Assembly: GCA_029934265.1 (NCBI GenBank)
Contig: JAOZMN010000015.1
Location: 6,038 to 19,160, forward strand
From: Bacteroidales bacterium
GTDB taxonomy: Bacteria; Bacteroidota; Bacteroidia; Bacteroidales; JAADGE01
Direction: 5' to 3'
DNA: 13,123 nt
The number at the start of each line of letters is the position of its first letter. Position 1 is the first letter of the stretch. Positions 1-7,987 of the stretch are shown here, in pieces. The position numbers and the translations under genes are program-made. The notes beneath the pieces are model-generated. The model did no database searches. It saw nothing but the letters and a program-made list of their open reading frames with translations, and had not been told where the DNA came from.

Positions 1-1839
1 GTAAATGATGTTCCAGCACAAGCAAGTGTAATAACAGGTAACAATACAGTTTGTAACGGTGATAATTCACTAAATTACAGCGTAACAAATGTAAGCGGTG
101 TAACTTATGCTTGGACAAAGCCGGCAGGTTGGTCCGGAACAAGTACCACAAATTCAATAACACTAACCGCAGGAGCAGCAAGCGGAAATATTACAGTAAC
201 ACCATCAAATACTTGTGGAAACGGAACAGTAAGAACTTTTGCAGTAGCTGTTGATGCCTCAATCCCAGATGTAGCAGGAGATATTACAGGAGAAATTGAA
301 GTTTGTGAAAATGAAGAAAGTATAACATATAGTGTGGCTTCTGTTAATAATGCAACAAGCTATCAATGGACTATTCCGACAGGAGCAGTTATTTCCGGAA
401 GTACCGATGGAAATTCTATAACTGTCAATTTTGGAACTTCTTCCGGAAATATTACTGTAAAAGGTGTTAGTAGTTGCGGTATAGGTGCAGTTTCTAATCC
501 TGTTTCTGTTACAGTTGCAGGTACAAGCCCAACAACTTCTGGTATTATTACAGGAGAAACAACAATTTGTGCATCTGAACAAAATTTAACATATTCAGTT
601 GCTTCAATTTCCAATGCTGATACTTATTTATGGTCATTACCGGCAGGAACAACAATAATTTCTGGAGAGAATACAAATTCTATAACTGTTAATTTTGGAG
701 CAACAGCCGGCAATATTACAGTTAAAGGACAAAATGATTGCGGAACAGGAACTGTATCAGATGCCTTGAATATTAGTTTTACGGCAGAACCAAGTATTAC
801 AACTCAACCGGAAAATGTAACTGTATGCAAAGGAGTTGAAACCACTCTTTCGGTTGCGACAAACTCAGTAAACAACATTACTTATCAATGGAAAAAAGAT
901 AATATTGAAATTAACGGAGCAACGTCAGCTGATTATTTAATATCTTCTGTAAAAGCCGACGATGTCGGAAAATATAAATGTATTGTCTCCGGCTGTTCTA
1001 CAATAGAGAGTAATGAAATTTCAATGAATATTGATAGTGTAATAATTACCGAACAGCCTGAAAATTCATATAATACAGATGAAAATACCGGTATTAAAAT
1101 CTCACTTAATGCTACCGGAAATATTGCTTCTTATTCATGGAAAAAAACATTAACAGGAACAGTAGTTGGTACGTCTGAGAGTTTAGTTTTAGAAGATGTT
1201 GTTTTACAAGACGGAGGAGAGTATATTTGTACAATTACCGACCTTTGTGGAGAAACGAAACAAAGCAACAAAACGGTAGTTACTATTTCTAATATTAAAT
1301 TTATTTCAGAACAAGAAACTATTGCCGAAATCGGAACAAATGTTGTTTTAGAAGTCCCTGATGCGGGTGCCGGCTTTACTTATCAATGGAGAAAAACCGA
1401 AATGAATATTTCTGATGTACAAAAAGACGGAGCATATACCGGAACAAATACTAACAGGCTAACGATAAGTAGTGTTACTGATATTGATGCAGGAAATTAT
1501 GATTGCATAATTACAGGACCTGATTTTACAGCTTTAAGTGAAGTGTTCTCATTAGAAATAGCAACAGGAATTGAGGATATGATATCAGAAGACATAAATA
1601 TTTATCCGAACCCGACAAATGGTAATTTCATTATTGAAATTCCTTCTGAATTTTTCAATGGAAAGGAAGATAACTACTTAATGAAAATAACAGATATGTC
1701 CGGTAAAACTATTTATCAAGAAAATATTTGTACTTCAATAAAATCAATTAATTTAAAATCAACATTTAATTCCGGAGTTTATTTTATTGAAATAACCGGA
1801 GATAAAACGATTCTTAAAACGAAATTAATTATTGAATAA
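1..1839 (+). CDS. Secreted PKD/Ig-repeat protein with T9SS sorting domain (5'-truncated)
   Basis: The reading frame is open from base 1 to the TAA at 1837-1839, giving 612 residues of a protein whose start lies outside the window. Residues about 8-263 form three tandem PKD-like repeats of 87-88 residues, each with a YxW core, an SItvnfg-SGNITV stretch and two cysteines (C18/C72, C102/C159, C190/C247). Residues about 263-527 form three Ig-like domains with YQWKK/YSWKK/YQWRK cores and DxGxYxC strands. The last ~80 residues are a Por secretion tail: INIYPNPTNGNF, then MKITDMSGK, GVYFIEI and a basic/hydrophobic end. In this family the tail directs export by the type IX system and anchoring at, or release from, the cell surface. 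No enzymatic domain is visible in this part; an adhesin or structural surface role is inference. The true N-terminus and any catalytic domain lie upstream. Confidence 0.9.
   Translation, partial: VNDVPAQASVITGNNTVCNGDNSLNYSVTNVSGVTYAWTKPAGWSGTSTTNSITLTAGAASGNITVTPSNTCGNGTVRTFAVAVDASIPDVAGDITGEIEVCENEESITYSVASVNNATSYQWTIPTGAVISGSTDGNSITVNFGTSSGNITVKGVSSCGIGAVSNPVSVTVAGTSPTTSGIITGETTICASEQNLTYSVASISNADTYLWSLPAGTTIISGENTNSITVNFGATAGNITVKGQNDCGTGTVSDALNISFTAEPSITTQPENVTVCKGVETTLSVATNSVNNITYQWKKDNIEINGATSADYLISSVKADDVGKYKCIVSGCSTIESNEISMNIDSVIITEQPENSYNTDENTGIKISLNATGNIASYSWKKTLTGTVVGTSESLVLEDVVLQDGGEYICTITDLCGETKQSNKTVVTISNIKFISEQETIAEIGTNVVLEVPDAGAGFTYQWRKTEMNISDVQKDGAYTGTNTNRLTISSVTDIDAGNYDCIITGPDFTALSEVFSLEIATGIEDMISEDINIYPNPTNGNFIIEIPSEFFNGKEDNYLMKITDMSGKTIYQENICTSIKSINLKSTFNSGVYFIEITGDKTILKTKLIIE
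148..735 (+). repeat. DNA-level tandem repeats encoding PKD-like domains
   Basis: The segment around aattctataactgt recurs at 151, 412 and 676, spaced 261 and 264 bases apart, each followed by a GGAAATATTAC/GGCAATATTAC stretch. The second and third copies remain very similar at nucleotide level, pointing to internal duplication of an 87-88-codon domain unit. Confidence 0.75.
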
Positions 1840-1908
1840 GTACCGACAAAATTATTTGTATATGTAATATTCATAAAAGCCTTATTATTCAGGCGAAAGC
1901 AAAATCAA

Positions 1909-1960
1909 AAATAGTCAATCCGCTAAAACTTTGTCAAAAGTCTTAGCGGATTGACTATTT
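1909..1960. terminator. Bidirectional hairpin terminator between convergent genes
   Basis: An 18-bp perfect inverted repeat (1909-1926 with 1943-1960; core TAGTCAATCCGCTAA) has a 16-nt loop that can itself pair partly (ACTTT/AAAGT). It lies between the stop at 1839 and the convergent stop at 1992. On the minus strand it is followed by a T-rich run (TTTTGATTTTG). On the plus strand the arm ends in ATTT. It probably terminates both genes. Confidence 0.85.
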
Positions 1961-1979
1961 CATTAGTATCCGGTTAAAC

Positions 1980-1994
1980 AGGTCGAAGACCTTA
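1980..1994. repeat. Palindromic repeat TAAGGTC-TTC-GACCT, copy 1
   Basis: On the minus strand this 15-mer begins with the TAA stop codon of the S9 peptidase (1994-1992) and can fold as AGGTC-TTC-GACCT. It is identical to the first 15 bases of the element at 10587-10603. Confidence 0.55.
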
Positions 1995-4103
1995 TTTCAA
2001 ATAAGTATCTAACCAATTTGCAAATTCTCTTTGCCACAAAATACCGTTTTGAGGTTTGAGTACCCAGTGATTTTCTTCCGGAAAAAGAAGTAAACGAGCA
2101 GGAATGTTTTTCAAACGAGCGGCATGGAAAGCACTAAGTCCTTGTGTATAAGGTATTCTGTAATCTTTCCCGCCGTGTATTATCATTATTGGAGTGTCCC
2201 ATTTATCGACAAATTTGTGCGGTGAATTTGCATAAGATTTTTGTGCAATTTTATTGCTTTTATCCCAGAAATTACCGCCTAAATCCCAGTTTACGAACCA
2301 GGCTTCATCGGTTTGTAAATACATTGATTCTAAGTTGAACATTCCGGCGTGAGCGATAAATGCTTTAAAACGTTTTTCGTGATTTCCGGCAAGCCAATAA
2401 ACGGAAAATCCGCCAAAACTCGCACCGATAGCACCAAGTCGGTTTTCATCGACATAATTTTCTTGCTTAACATCGTCTATTGCACTCAAATAATCTTTCA
2501 TACATTGCCCGCTGTAATCACCGCTGATTGCTTCGTTCCATTCCTGTCCGAAACTCGGTAAACCCCTGCGGTTCGGAGCTACAACAATATATCCGTCGGC
2601 AGCCATCATTTGGAAATTCCATCTTAACGAATAAAATTGACTCACGGAAGCCTGAGGTCCGCCCTGACAATAAAGTAAAGCAGGATATTTTTTATTCGGG
2701 TCGAAATGAGGCGGATAGATTACCCAAACAAGCATATCTTTGTTATCGGTAGTTTTCACCCAACGCTCTTCGACTTTCCCGAGTGATAGTTGATCGGTAA
2801 TTTCTTTATTGATAAAAGTAATTTGAGCTTCTTCTCCGTTCTCCGGATTTACAGCAAAAATATCAGCCGGATATTGCATTGTTTGTCGAACTCCTATAAG
2901 TTTATCGCCGGCTTTTTCCACCGAATAATAATTTTGTCTGCCTTTTGTAATTTGAGTGATTTTTTTGTCTGCAATATCAAGTTTATACATCTGGAAACAA
3001 GCATGATAATCACTTACAAAATATAAAGTTTTACTGTCGTCCCAGCTTAAGCCTTCGGCGTTTTGGTCGAAATCTTTTGAATAATCCGTTTTTTCTTTTG
3101 TATTAAAATCATAAATAAAAATTCTTTTTTTGTCGGATTCGTAACCGTCTCTTTCCATACTTTCCCAAGCAAGCATATTTCCGTCGGGTGAAAATACCGG
3201 AGCAACATCGTAACCTTTAATTTCGGAAGTAAGATTTTCTGTTTCTTTTGTATCGAGCTTATAAATATAAATATCTGAATTTGTAGAAGTTACAAAATTT
3301 CTGCCTTTTTTCTTTACGCAAGTGTATGCTATTTTTTTACCATCCGGACTCCAATTTATTTGTTCTAATCCGCCGAATGGTTTTATCGGAGCATCAAATT
3401 CTTCGTTTTCCATTATGTCGATTTGATTTTTTACTGAATTGTCGGCAAAGTCCGCAACAAAAATATGTGTGTAGGATTCTGTCCATGTACTCCAGTGTCT
3501 CTCCTGCATATCATCGTATAATTTTGCGTTTGCTTGCGGTAAGTCAGGATATTTTTCAATAGCGTCTTTTACTAAATCGACTTCTTTTATAAATAATATT
3601 TTTTTAGAATCCGGCGAAAATTTGAAACCTGAAATACCTCCTTCAATTTCCGATACTTTTTCTTTATCGGAACCGTCCGGATTCATTTGCCAAATCTGCA
3701 TTGCTCCGCTTTCCGGCGACATAAAAGCAATTTTTTTACCTTCGGAAATCCAAACGGCATTATATTCGCCTGATGCAGTTTTTGTTATTTGTTTGAGATC
3801 ACCTCCGTTCGAGGGAATTGTATATAAATCACGGTTTCCCTTGTTTTGCTCTATACTGAAATATGTTATTCCGAAAAGCAAAGTTTTTTTATCCTGCGAA
3901 ATTTGTACATCGCTCATGTATCCGTTTGACCACAGCACTTCCGGAGTCATTACATCGCTTGTAAGTTTCAAAGTTTTCTTACCGATAATTTCTTCTTTAA
4001 CTTTTTCCTTCTCCGGATTTTCGGTATTATTTTTATCCTGTTTTACACAAGAACTTGCCATAAAAATTATGGCAACAAAAATAAAATATGTTTTTTTTAG
4101 CAT
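1992..4103 (-). CDS. S9-family prolyl oligopeptidase-type lipoprotein peptidase
   Basis: This 703-residue protein is a serine peptidase of the DPP-IV/acylaminoacyl-peptidase group (S9), expected to cleave short peptides. The N-terminus is a lipoprotein signal (MLKK, hydrophobic core, lipobox ASSC with Cys19), so it should be anchored to a membrane facing the periplasm. Residues about 60-450 form a beta-propeller with repeated SPDGKKIAY/SPDSKKILF-type blades that gates substrate entry. Residues about 470-703 form the alpha/beta-hydrolase domain. The catalytic triad is visible: Ser562 in GASFGG, Asp647 in HGGKDYRIP and His679 in EENHW. The 85- and 32-residue spacings suit the family. Start: the ATG opens directly into the signal peptide. 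It is monocistronic, convergent with the T9SS protein and divergent from mreD. The exact substrate (dipeptidyl- versus acylaminoacyl-peptides) cannot be read from the sequence. Confidence 0.93.
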   Translation of the reverse strand: MLKKTYFIFVAIIFMASSCVKQDKNNTENPEKEKVKEEIIGKKTLKLTSDVMTPEVLWSNGYMSDVQISQDKKTLLFGITYFSIEQNKGNRDLYTIPSNGGDLKQITKTASGEYNAVWISEGKKIAFMSPESGAMQIWQMNPDGSDKEKVSEIEGGISGFKFSPDSKKILFIKEVDLVKDAIEKYPDLPQANAKLYDDMQERHWSTWTESYTHIFVADFADNSVKNQIDIMENEEFDAPIKPFGGLEQINWSPDGKKIAYTCVKKKGRNFVTSTNSDIYIYKLDTKETENLTSEIKGYDVAPVFSPDGNMLAWESMERDGYESDKKRIFIYDFNTKEKTDYSKDFDQNAEGLSWDDSKTLYFVSDYHACFQMYKLDIADKKITQITKGRQNYYSVEKAGDKLIGVRQTMQYPADIFAVNPENGEEAQITFINKEITDQLSLGKVEERWVKTTDNKDMLVWVIYPPHFDPNKKYPALLYCQGGPQASVSQFYSLRWNFQMMAADGYIVVAPNRRGLPSFGQEWNEAISGDYSGQCMKDYLSAIDDVKQENYVDENRLGAIGASFGGFSVYWLAGNHEKRFKAFIAHAGMFNLESMYLQTDEAWFVNWDLGGNFWDKSNKIAQKSYANSPHKFVDKWDTPIMIIHGGKDYRIPYTQGLSAFHAARLKNIPARLLLFPEENHWVLKPQNGILWQREFANWLDTYLK

Positions 4104-4209
4104 AATGATATATAAATTAAAGGTGTATAGGAATTGATAAAAATATAATTTTATAATTCAGGATAAAAATTTGTTGCAATTCCGGGTAGTGATATTTTAT
4201 TACATGGAG

Positions 4210-4242
4210 CAAAGTTAAATATTTATTTTATATCTTTGCAAA
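4210..4242 (-). promoter_or_regulatory. Bacteroidota-type promoter for the S9 peptidase
   Basis: Read on the minus strand, TTTG (4242-4239) and TAACTTTG (4217-4210) match the -33 and -7 boxes of the Bacteroidota housekeeping sigma factor (TTTG, about 19-21 nt, TAnnTTTG), with a 21-nt spacer. The predicted start, near 4203, leaves a ~100-nt leader before the ATG at 4103. Confidence 0.6.
4231..4238 (+). promoter_or_regulatory. -7 box TATCTTTG directly ahead of mreD
   Basis: TATCTTTG fits the TAnnTTTG consensus and ends four bases before the GTG of mreD. I see no clear -33 TTTG at the right distance (only AAAG around 4211), so the promoter is partial. If used, transcription would start at or within the start codon. 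Confidence 0.4.
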
Positions 4243-4755
4243 GTGGAATTAAATATATTAACAAAAAATATCGGACGCTTCTTTTTTGCCATACTTTTGC
4301 AAGTATTGGTATTGTCCAATATTGAGTTTACTTCGCTCGGATTGACTCCATATGCTTATTTGTTGTTTATATTATTGCTGCCTTTTGAAACTTCCGGCTG
4401 GTTAGTTCTTGTTTTTTCGCTGGTGGTCGGTCTGTCTGTTGATGCTTTTTCAGATACTGGCGGTGCACACGCTTCTGCAACAGTATTTATGGGCTTTGTT
4501 CGTCCTTTGGTATTAAATATCGTTTCGCCCCGTGATGGATACGAGACGGGTACATTTCCTCGTGTTTATTACATGGGGACTGCTTGGTTTCTACGATACA
4601 GCCTGATTTTAATTTTCTTGCATCATATTTTTTATTTTTTTATAGAACTTTTCACTTTTGCCGATTTTTTTTCGACAATGTTAAGAATTTTATTTACTAC
4701 ACTTTTTTCCGGTGCCGTTATTTTATTAAGTCAATTTCTTATTTTCAGGAAATAA
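4243..4755 (+). CDS. mreD: Rod shape-determining protein MreD
   Basis: A 170-residue integral inner-membrane protein of the elongasome, which with MreC and RodA/PBP2 couples the MreB cytoskeleton to peptidoglycan synthesis. About five hydrophobic segments are visible (near residues 10-28, 37-50, 52-70, 116-138 and 145-167). The Bacteroidota MreD pattern is clear from memory of the family: LLQVLVLSNI, PYAYLLFILLLPFET, GLSVDAFSDTGGAHASATVFMGFVRP, SPRDGYETG and a C-terminal FFSTMLRILFTTLFS stretch. Length is normal. The start is GTG: an in-frame stop lies at 4216-4218, and no ATG, GTG or TTG lies between that stop and the GTG. The GTG start gives the N-terminal length I expect. mreB, mreC, the PBP2 gene and rodA, its usual neighbours, are absent; a strong terminator follows it, so it appears monocistronic. 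Confidence 0.88.
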   Translation: MELNILTKNIGRFFFAILLQVLVLSNIEFTSLGLTPYAYLLFILLLPFETSGWLVLVFSLVVGLSVDAFSDTGGAHASATVFMGFVRPLVLNIVSPRDGYETGTFPRVYYMGTAWFLRYSLILIFLHHIFYFFIELFTFADFFSTMLRILFTTLFSGAVILLSQFLIFRK

Positions 4756-4794
4756 TAATGCAGCTTAGTCTAAAAAGTATATTTTTTCGCAATC

Positions 4795-4880
4795 AGACCC
4801 TTAGGGTTTTAACTAACAAACGGTACTGAAGACTGTTATCTTTACTGCTATTTTTAAACAGAAACCCTAAGGGTCTTTTT
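4795..4880 (+). terminator. Intrinsic terminator after mreD, long loop
   Basis: A 15-bp perfect inverted repeat (4795-4809, AGACCCTTAGGGTTT, with 4862-4876) is followed by a T-run ending at 4880. The loop is unusually long, 52 nt. Each arm also contains a small self-complementary core (ACCC-TTA-GGGT and ACCC-TAA-GGGT), so two local hairpins could form instead of one long stem. Confidence 0.75.
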
Positions 4881-4952
4881 ATACAGAACTCACTAATGGT
4901 TTAATTTAACAAAAACCAACAAGTATAAACGTCTTACTTATAGATTTTTACT

Positions 4953-6494
4953 TCAAATTATTTCTGCACATCGCTGTCCGTCTATTGCGGCGGAGATAAT
5001 TCCTCCGGCATATCCGGAACCTTCTCCGCAAGGATAAAGACCTTTTATTTGAGGGTGTTGCAGACTATTTTTGTCTCTCGGTATTCTTACGGGGGAAGAA
5101 CTGCGAGATTCCACACCGACAACAAGAGCATCACTTGTTATAAAGCCGTGCATTTTTTTATCGAATACTTTAAAAGCTGATTGTAACCGTTTTCCGATAC
5201 TCTCAGGCAACCAAAAATGAATAGGCGAAGAAATAACTCCCGGATTATAAGAGGTTTCCGGAAGATAAGGCGAAATTTTACCTTTTACAAAATCTGCAAT
5301 CGTCTGACCGCCGGCAGTAAGCATATCGCCACCGTTAAGAAATGCTGTTTTTTCGATGTTTTCTCTGTATTTCAATCCGGCAAGTACTCCATATTTTTCT
5401 TGTTCCGGTAAATCTTCAGGGCGAACTTCCACTACAAAACCGGAATTTGCAAAATACGAATCACGACGAGCCGGCGACATTCCGTTTACGACAATTTCGC
5501 CTTGTGCCGTTGCCGAAGGTACAATAAAACCGCCGGGACACATACAAAATGAGTAAACGCCTCTGTTTTCGACCTGTGTAACTAATTTATAGGAAGCTGC
5601 CGGCAAATATTCCATATCCGGAGAATTATGATATTGAATAGTGTCGATAAGTCCTTGTGGGTGTTCTACTCGCACACCGACAGCAAAAGTTTTGGTTTCG
5701 AGAAGTATTTTTTTCTTGTCCAAAAGATAATAAATATCGCTTGCCGAATGTCCGGTGGCAAGAATTACATTGTCGGATAAAATTCTTTCATCTTTTTGAG
5801 TAATTACACCTTTGATTTGATTATTTTCGATAATAAAATCATCTACACGAGTATTGAATAAAATTTTTCCACCGGAATTTTCGATAGTTTTTCGGATAGC
5901 GGAAATTACTCTCGGCAATTTATTTGTTCCGATATGAGGGTGAGCATCAATCAAGATTTCTTCCGAAGCACCATGAAAAACAAGGCTTTCAAGTATTCTG
6001 CGAGTATTTCCTCGTTTCAAAGAGCGAGTATAAAGTTTTCCGTCCGAAAAAGTACCGGCACCGCCCTCTCCGAAACAATAATTCGATTCCGGATTTAGAA
6101 ATTCGTTCTTACTTGCCGAAGCAACATCTCTTTTTCGTTCGCTTACAGGTTTTCCTCTTTCGATTATTATCGGTTTCAAACCTTTTTCAATAAGAGAAAG
6201 CCCTGCAAAAAGTCCTGCCGGTCCGGAACCTATGATTATTACTTCCGGTTTGTTGCCTACGTCTTGATATTCAAAAATTATCGGTTCTTTCTTTTTGTAT
6301 TTTTCATTATAAAATACATTTATTCGCAAATTTATTTTAATATCTTTTTTGCGTGCATCAATGGAACGTCTTAAAATGTCGAAACCTGAAATTTCTTTTA
6401 AGTCGATTTTCAATTTAGATGCTATGTTTTTTTTAAGTAAATCCTCTTGCGTTGCAACTATCGGACTTAAATTTATATCTATTGTTTTCTGCAT
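4953..6494 (-). CDS. FAD-dependent dehydrogenase (COG2509-type NAD(P)/FAD oxidoreductase)
   Basis: A 513-residue predicted cytoplasmic flavoprotein of a widespread but uncharacterised family. Residues 1-80 are the family's N-terminal alpha/beta cap (SGFDILRRSIDARKKD). The dinucleotide-binding fold follows: VIIIGSGPAGLFAGL (GxGxxG at 89-94) with the ribose-binding acidic end IIIERG about 20 residues later. Further family marks are FGEGGAGTFSDGKLYTR (141-157), the ATGHSASD strand (246-253), SFCMCPGGFIVP (315-326) and the C-terminal FAD-closing motif GLYPCGEGSGYAGG (485-498). Length is normal. Its ATG directly abuts the TAA of the upstream ATPase gene (6495-6497) with no spacer, so it is the last gene of a three-gene operon and is probably translationally coupled. 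Substrate and electron acceptor are unknown. A link to the lipid transporter is suggested only by the gene order. Confidence 0.9.
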   Translation of the reverse strand: MQKTIDINLSPIVATQEDLLKKNIASKLKIDLKEISGFDILRRSIDARKKDIKINLRINVFYNEKYKKKEPIIFEYQDVGNKPEVIIIGSGPAGLFAGLSLIEKGLKPIIIERGKPVSERKRDVASASKNEFLNPESNYCFGEGGAGTFSDGKLYTRSLKRGNTRRILESLVFHGASEEILIDAHPHIGTNKLPRVISAIRKTIENSGGKILFNTRVDDFIIENNQIKGVITQKDERILSDNVILATGHSASDIYYLLDKKKILLETKTFAVGVRVEHPQGLIDTIQYHNSPDMEYLPAASYKLVTQVENRGVYSFCMCPGGFIVPSATAQGEIVVNGMSPARRDSYFANSGFVVEVRPEDLPEQEKYGVLAGLKYRENIEKTAFLNGGDMLTAGGQTIADFVKGKISPYLPETSYNPGVISSPIHFWLPESIGKRLQSAFKVFDKKMHGFITSDALVVGVESRSSSPVRIPRDKNSLQHPQIKGLYPCGEGSGYAGGIISAAIDGQRCAEII

Positions 6495-7250
6495 TTATTT
6501 TGAAATATTTTTAATTTTTTTCATTAATTCGGTTGCAAATACAAAATCATTTACTTCTTTGTTTTCGGAATTAAAAATTTCTTTACTCGAACCTCGCCAC
6601 CATAAATTTCCTTCATGGATATAATTAATAGTGTCGCCGATTTCCATAACGGAGTTCATATCGTGCGTATTTACTACCGTTGTCATATTAAATTCGATTG
6701 TAATTTCTCGTATAAGTTGGTCTATTACAATAGATGTGCGAGGGTCAAGTCCGGAGTTCGGCTCATCGCAAAAAAGATATTTCGGATTTAAAGCTATCGC
6801 TCTCGCAATGGCAGTTCGTTTTTGCATTCCACCGCTTGTTTCGGAAGGATATTTATTGTTTACACCTTCCAAGTTTACTCTGTCCAAACAGAATTCGGCA
6901 CGTTTTATCATTTGGGCTTTACTCATTTTGGTAAACATTTTCAAAGGAAATATTACGTTTTCCAATACTGTTGCCGAGTCGAATAAAGCACCGCCCTGAA
7001 ATACCATTCCTATTTCGGAACGAAGTTTTTTCTTTTCCTTTACGGATAAATCTTTAAAAACTCGACCGTCGTAAGAAATTGTACCTTCGTCTATTTCGTG
7101 CAATCCGATAATGGATTTGAGCAAAACACTTTTACCCGAACCGCTTTGTCCGATAGTAAGATTTGTTTTTCCTTGTTCGAAAACAGTCGTTATACCTTTG
7201 AGTACTTGATGCTTGCCGAATGATTTATATACATTTTCAATTTCAATCAT
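6495..7250 (-). CDS. mlaF: MlaF-type ABC transporter ATP-binding protein
   Basis: A 251-residue ABC ATPase, the cytoplasmic motor of an MCE/Mla-type lipid transporter that moves phospholipid between inner and outer membranes. Visible motifs are Walker A GQSGSGKS (34-41), the Q-loop in GMVFQGGALFDSATVLENV (Q85), signature ETSGGMQKR (137-145, with ETSGGM in place of the usual LSGGQ), Walker B YLFCDEPNSGLDP (158-170; D162, E163) and the H-loop NTHD (H196). The GGALFDS segment after the Q-loop and the SGGMQKR signature are typical of MlaF/Mkl ATPases. Its ATG overlaps the permease stop by four bases (ATGA at 7250-7247), a strong sign of translational coupling. Assignment to the Mla/MCE group is firm; the name mlaF is by homology, and the cargo is inferred. 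Confidence 0.9.
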   Translation of the reverse strand: MIEIENVYKSFGKHQVLKGITTVFEQGKTNLTIGQSGSGKSVLLKSIIGLHEIDEGTISYDGRVFKDLSVKEKKKLRSEIGMVFQGGALFDSATVLENVIFPLKMFTKMSKAQMIKRAEFCLDRVNLEGVNNKYPSETSGGMQKRTAIARAIALNPKYLFCDEPNSGLDPRTSIVIDQLIREITIEFNMTTVVNTHDMNSVMEIGDTINYIHEGNLWWRGSSKEIFNSENKEVNDFVFATELMKKIKNISK

Positions 7251-7987
7251 GCCAGTAACATTTGTGTAAGTATTACGTTAAATAAAAGTATAAGAATACT
7301 GCTGTAAACTACCGCTCGTGTGCTTGCTTTCCCGACTTCAAGCGAACCGCCGACGACATAATATCCGTGATATGCCGAGACAGATGTTATTATAAATGCA
7401 AAAATAAATGTTTTTATTAGCGAATAAGTTATATAAAACGGTATAAATGCAAAATGCAAACCTTCGATATATTGTTCCGCCGAAACTGCACCGGTAAGCA
7501 AAACAGCAAGATAGCCTCCGATAATTCCTACAAAAATACTTATAATATTAAGAAACGGATTGATAAACATTGTTGCAGTAATTTTAGGTAAAATCAGAAA
7601 TGAAGCAGAATTTATACCCATAATTTCGAGTGCGTCTATTTGTTCGGTTACTCGCATTGCTCCTATTTCGGAAGCGATATTCGAGCCGACTTTGCCGGCA
7701 AGTATCAGTCCTACTATTGTCGATGAAAATTCCAAAATCATGGAATCCCTTGCAGTAAGTCCGACCAAATAGTCGGGAACTAAGGGACTTTCGATATTAT
7801 ATGCTGTTTGTAAGGTAATTACAGCTCCCATAAATATCGAAATAATAAAAATAATTCCGAGAGAGTTTATCCCCAAGTCATTTACTTCTTTCAAAAAATT
7901 TGAAAAGAAAATTTTATGTTTTTCGGGTCGTTTGAAAACTTTGGCAAGCAATAAAAAATATCTGCCTATATGATAAAGTAATTTCAT
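7247..7987 (-). CDS. mlaE: MlaE-type ABC transporter permease
   Basis: A 246-residue inner-membrane permease of the MlaE family, which works as a dimer with the MlaF-type ATPase. The N-terminal amphipathic part (RYFLLLAKVFKRPEKHK) precedes a first hydrophobic segment at about 40-62. The diagnostic block is LAGKVGSNIASEIGAMRVTEQ (96-116) continuing into IDALEIMGI; the coupling region probably contacts the ATPase. Further membrane segments lie at about 130-165 and 185-205. The C-terminal GYYVVGGSLEVGKASTRAVV followed by a last helix is also standard. It is the first gene of the mlaE-mlaF-FAD operon, divergent from manC by 183 bases. I found no convincing -7 box for it in that gap. No MCE-domain substrate-binding protein (MlaD) gene lies in the window. 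Confidence 0.92.
   Translation of the reverse strand: MKLLYHIGRYFLLLAKVFKRPEKHKIFFSNFLKEVNDLGINSLGIIFIISIFMGAVITLQTAYNIESPLVPDYLVGLTARDSMILEFSSTIVGLILAGKVGSNIASEIGAMRVTEQIDALEIMGINSASFLILPKITATMFINPFLNIISIFVGIIGGYLAVLLTGAVSAEQYIEGLHFAFIPFYITYSLIKTFIFAFIITSVSAYHGYYVVGGSLEVGKASTRAVVYSSILILLFNVILTQMLLA

Noticed and set aside
3622..4137. 171-codon open frame on the plus strand opposite the S9 peptidase signal peptide and propeller region
   Set aside because: It lies antisense within a clear gene with a catalytic triad and lipobox; its translation has no recognisable domain and follows the codon pattern of the opposite strand.
4758..4832. 24-codon frame starting ATGCAGCTTAGT after mreD
   Set aside because: It runs through the left arm of the terminator, has no recognisable product, and no PBP2-like start follows.
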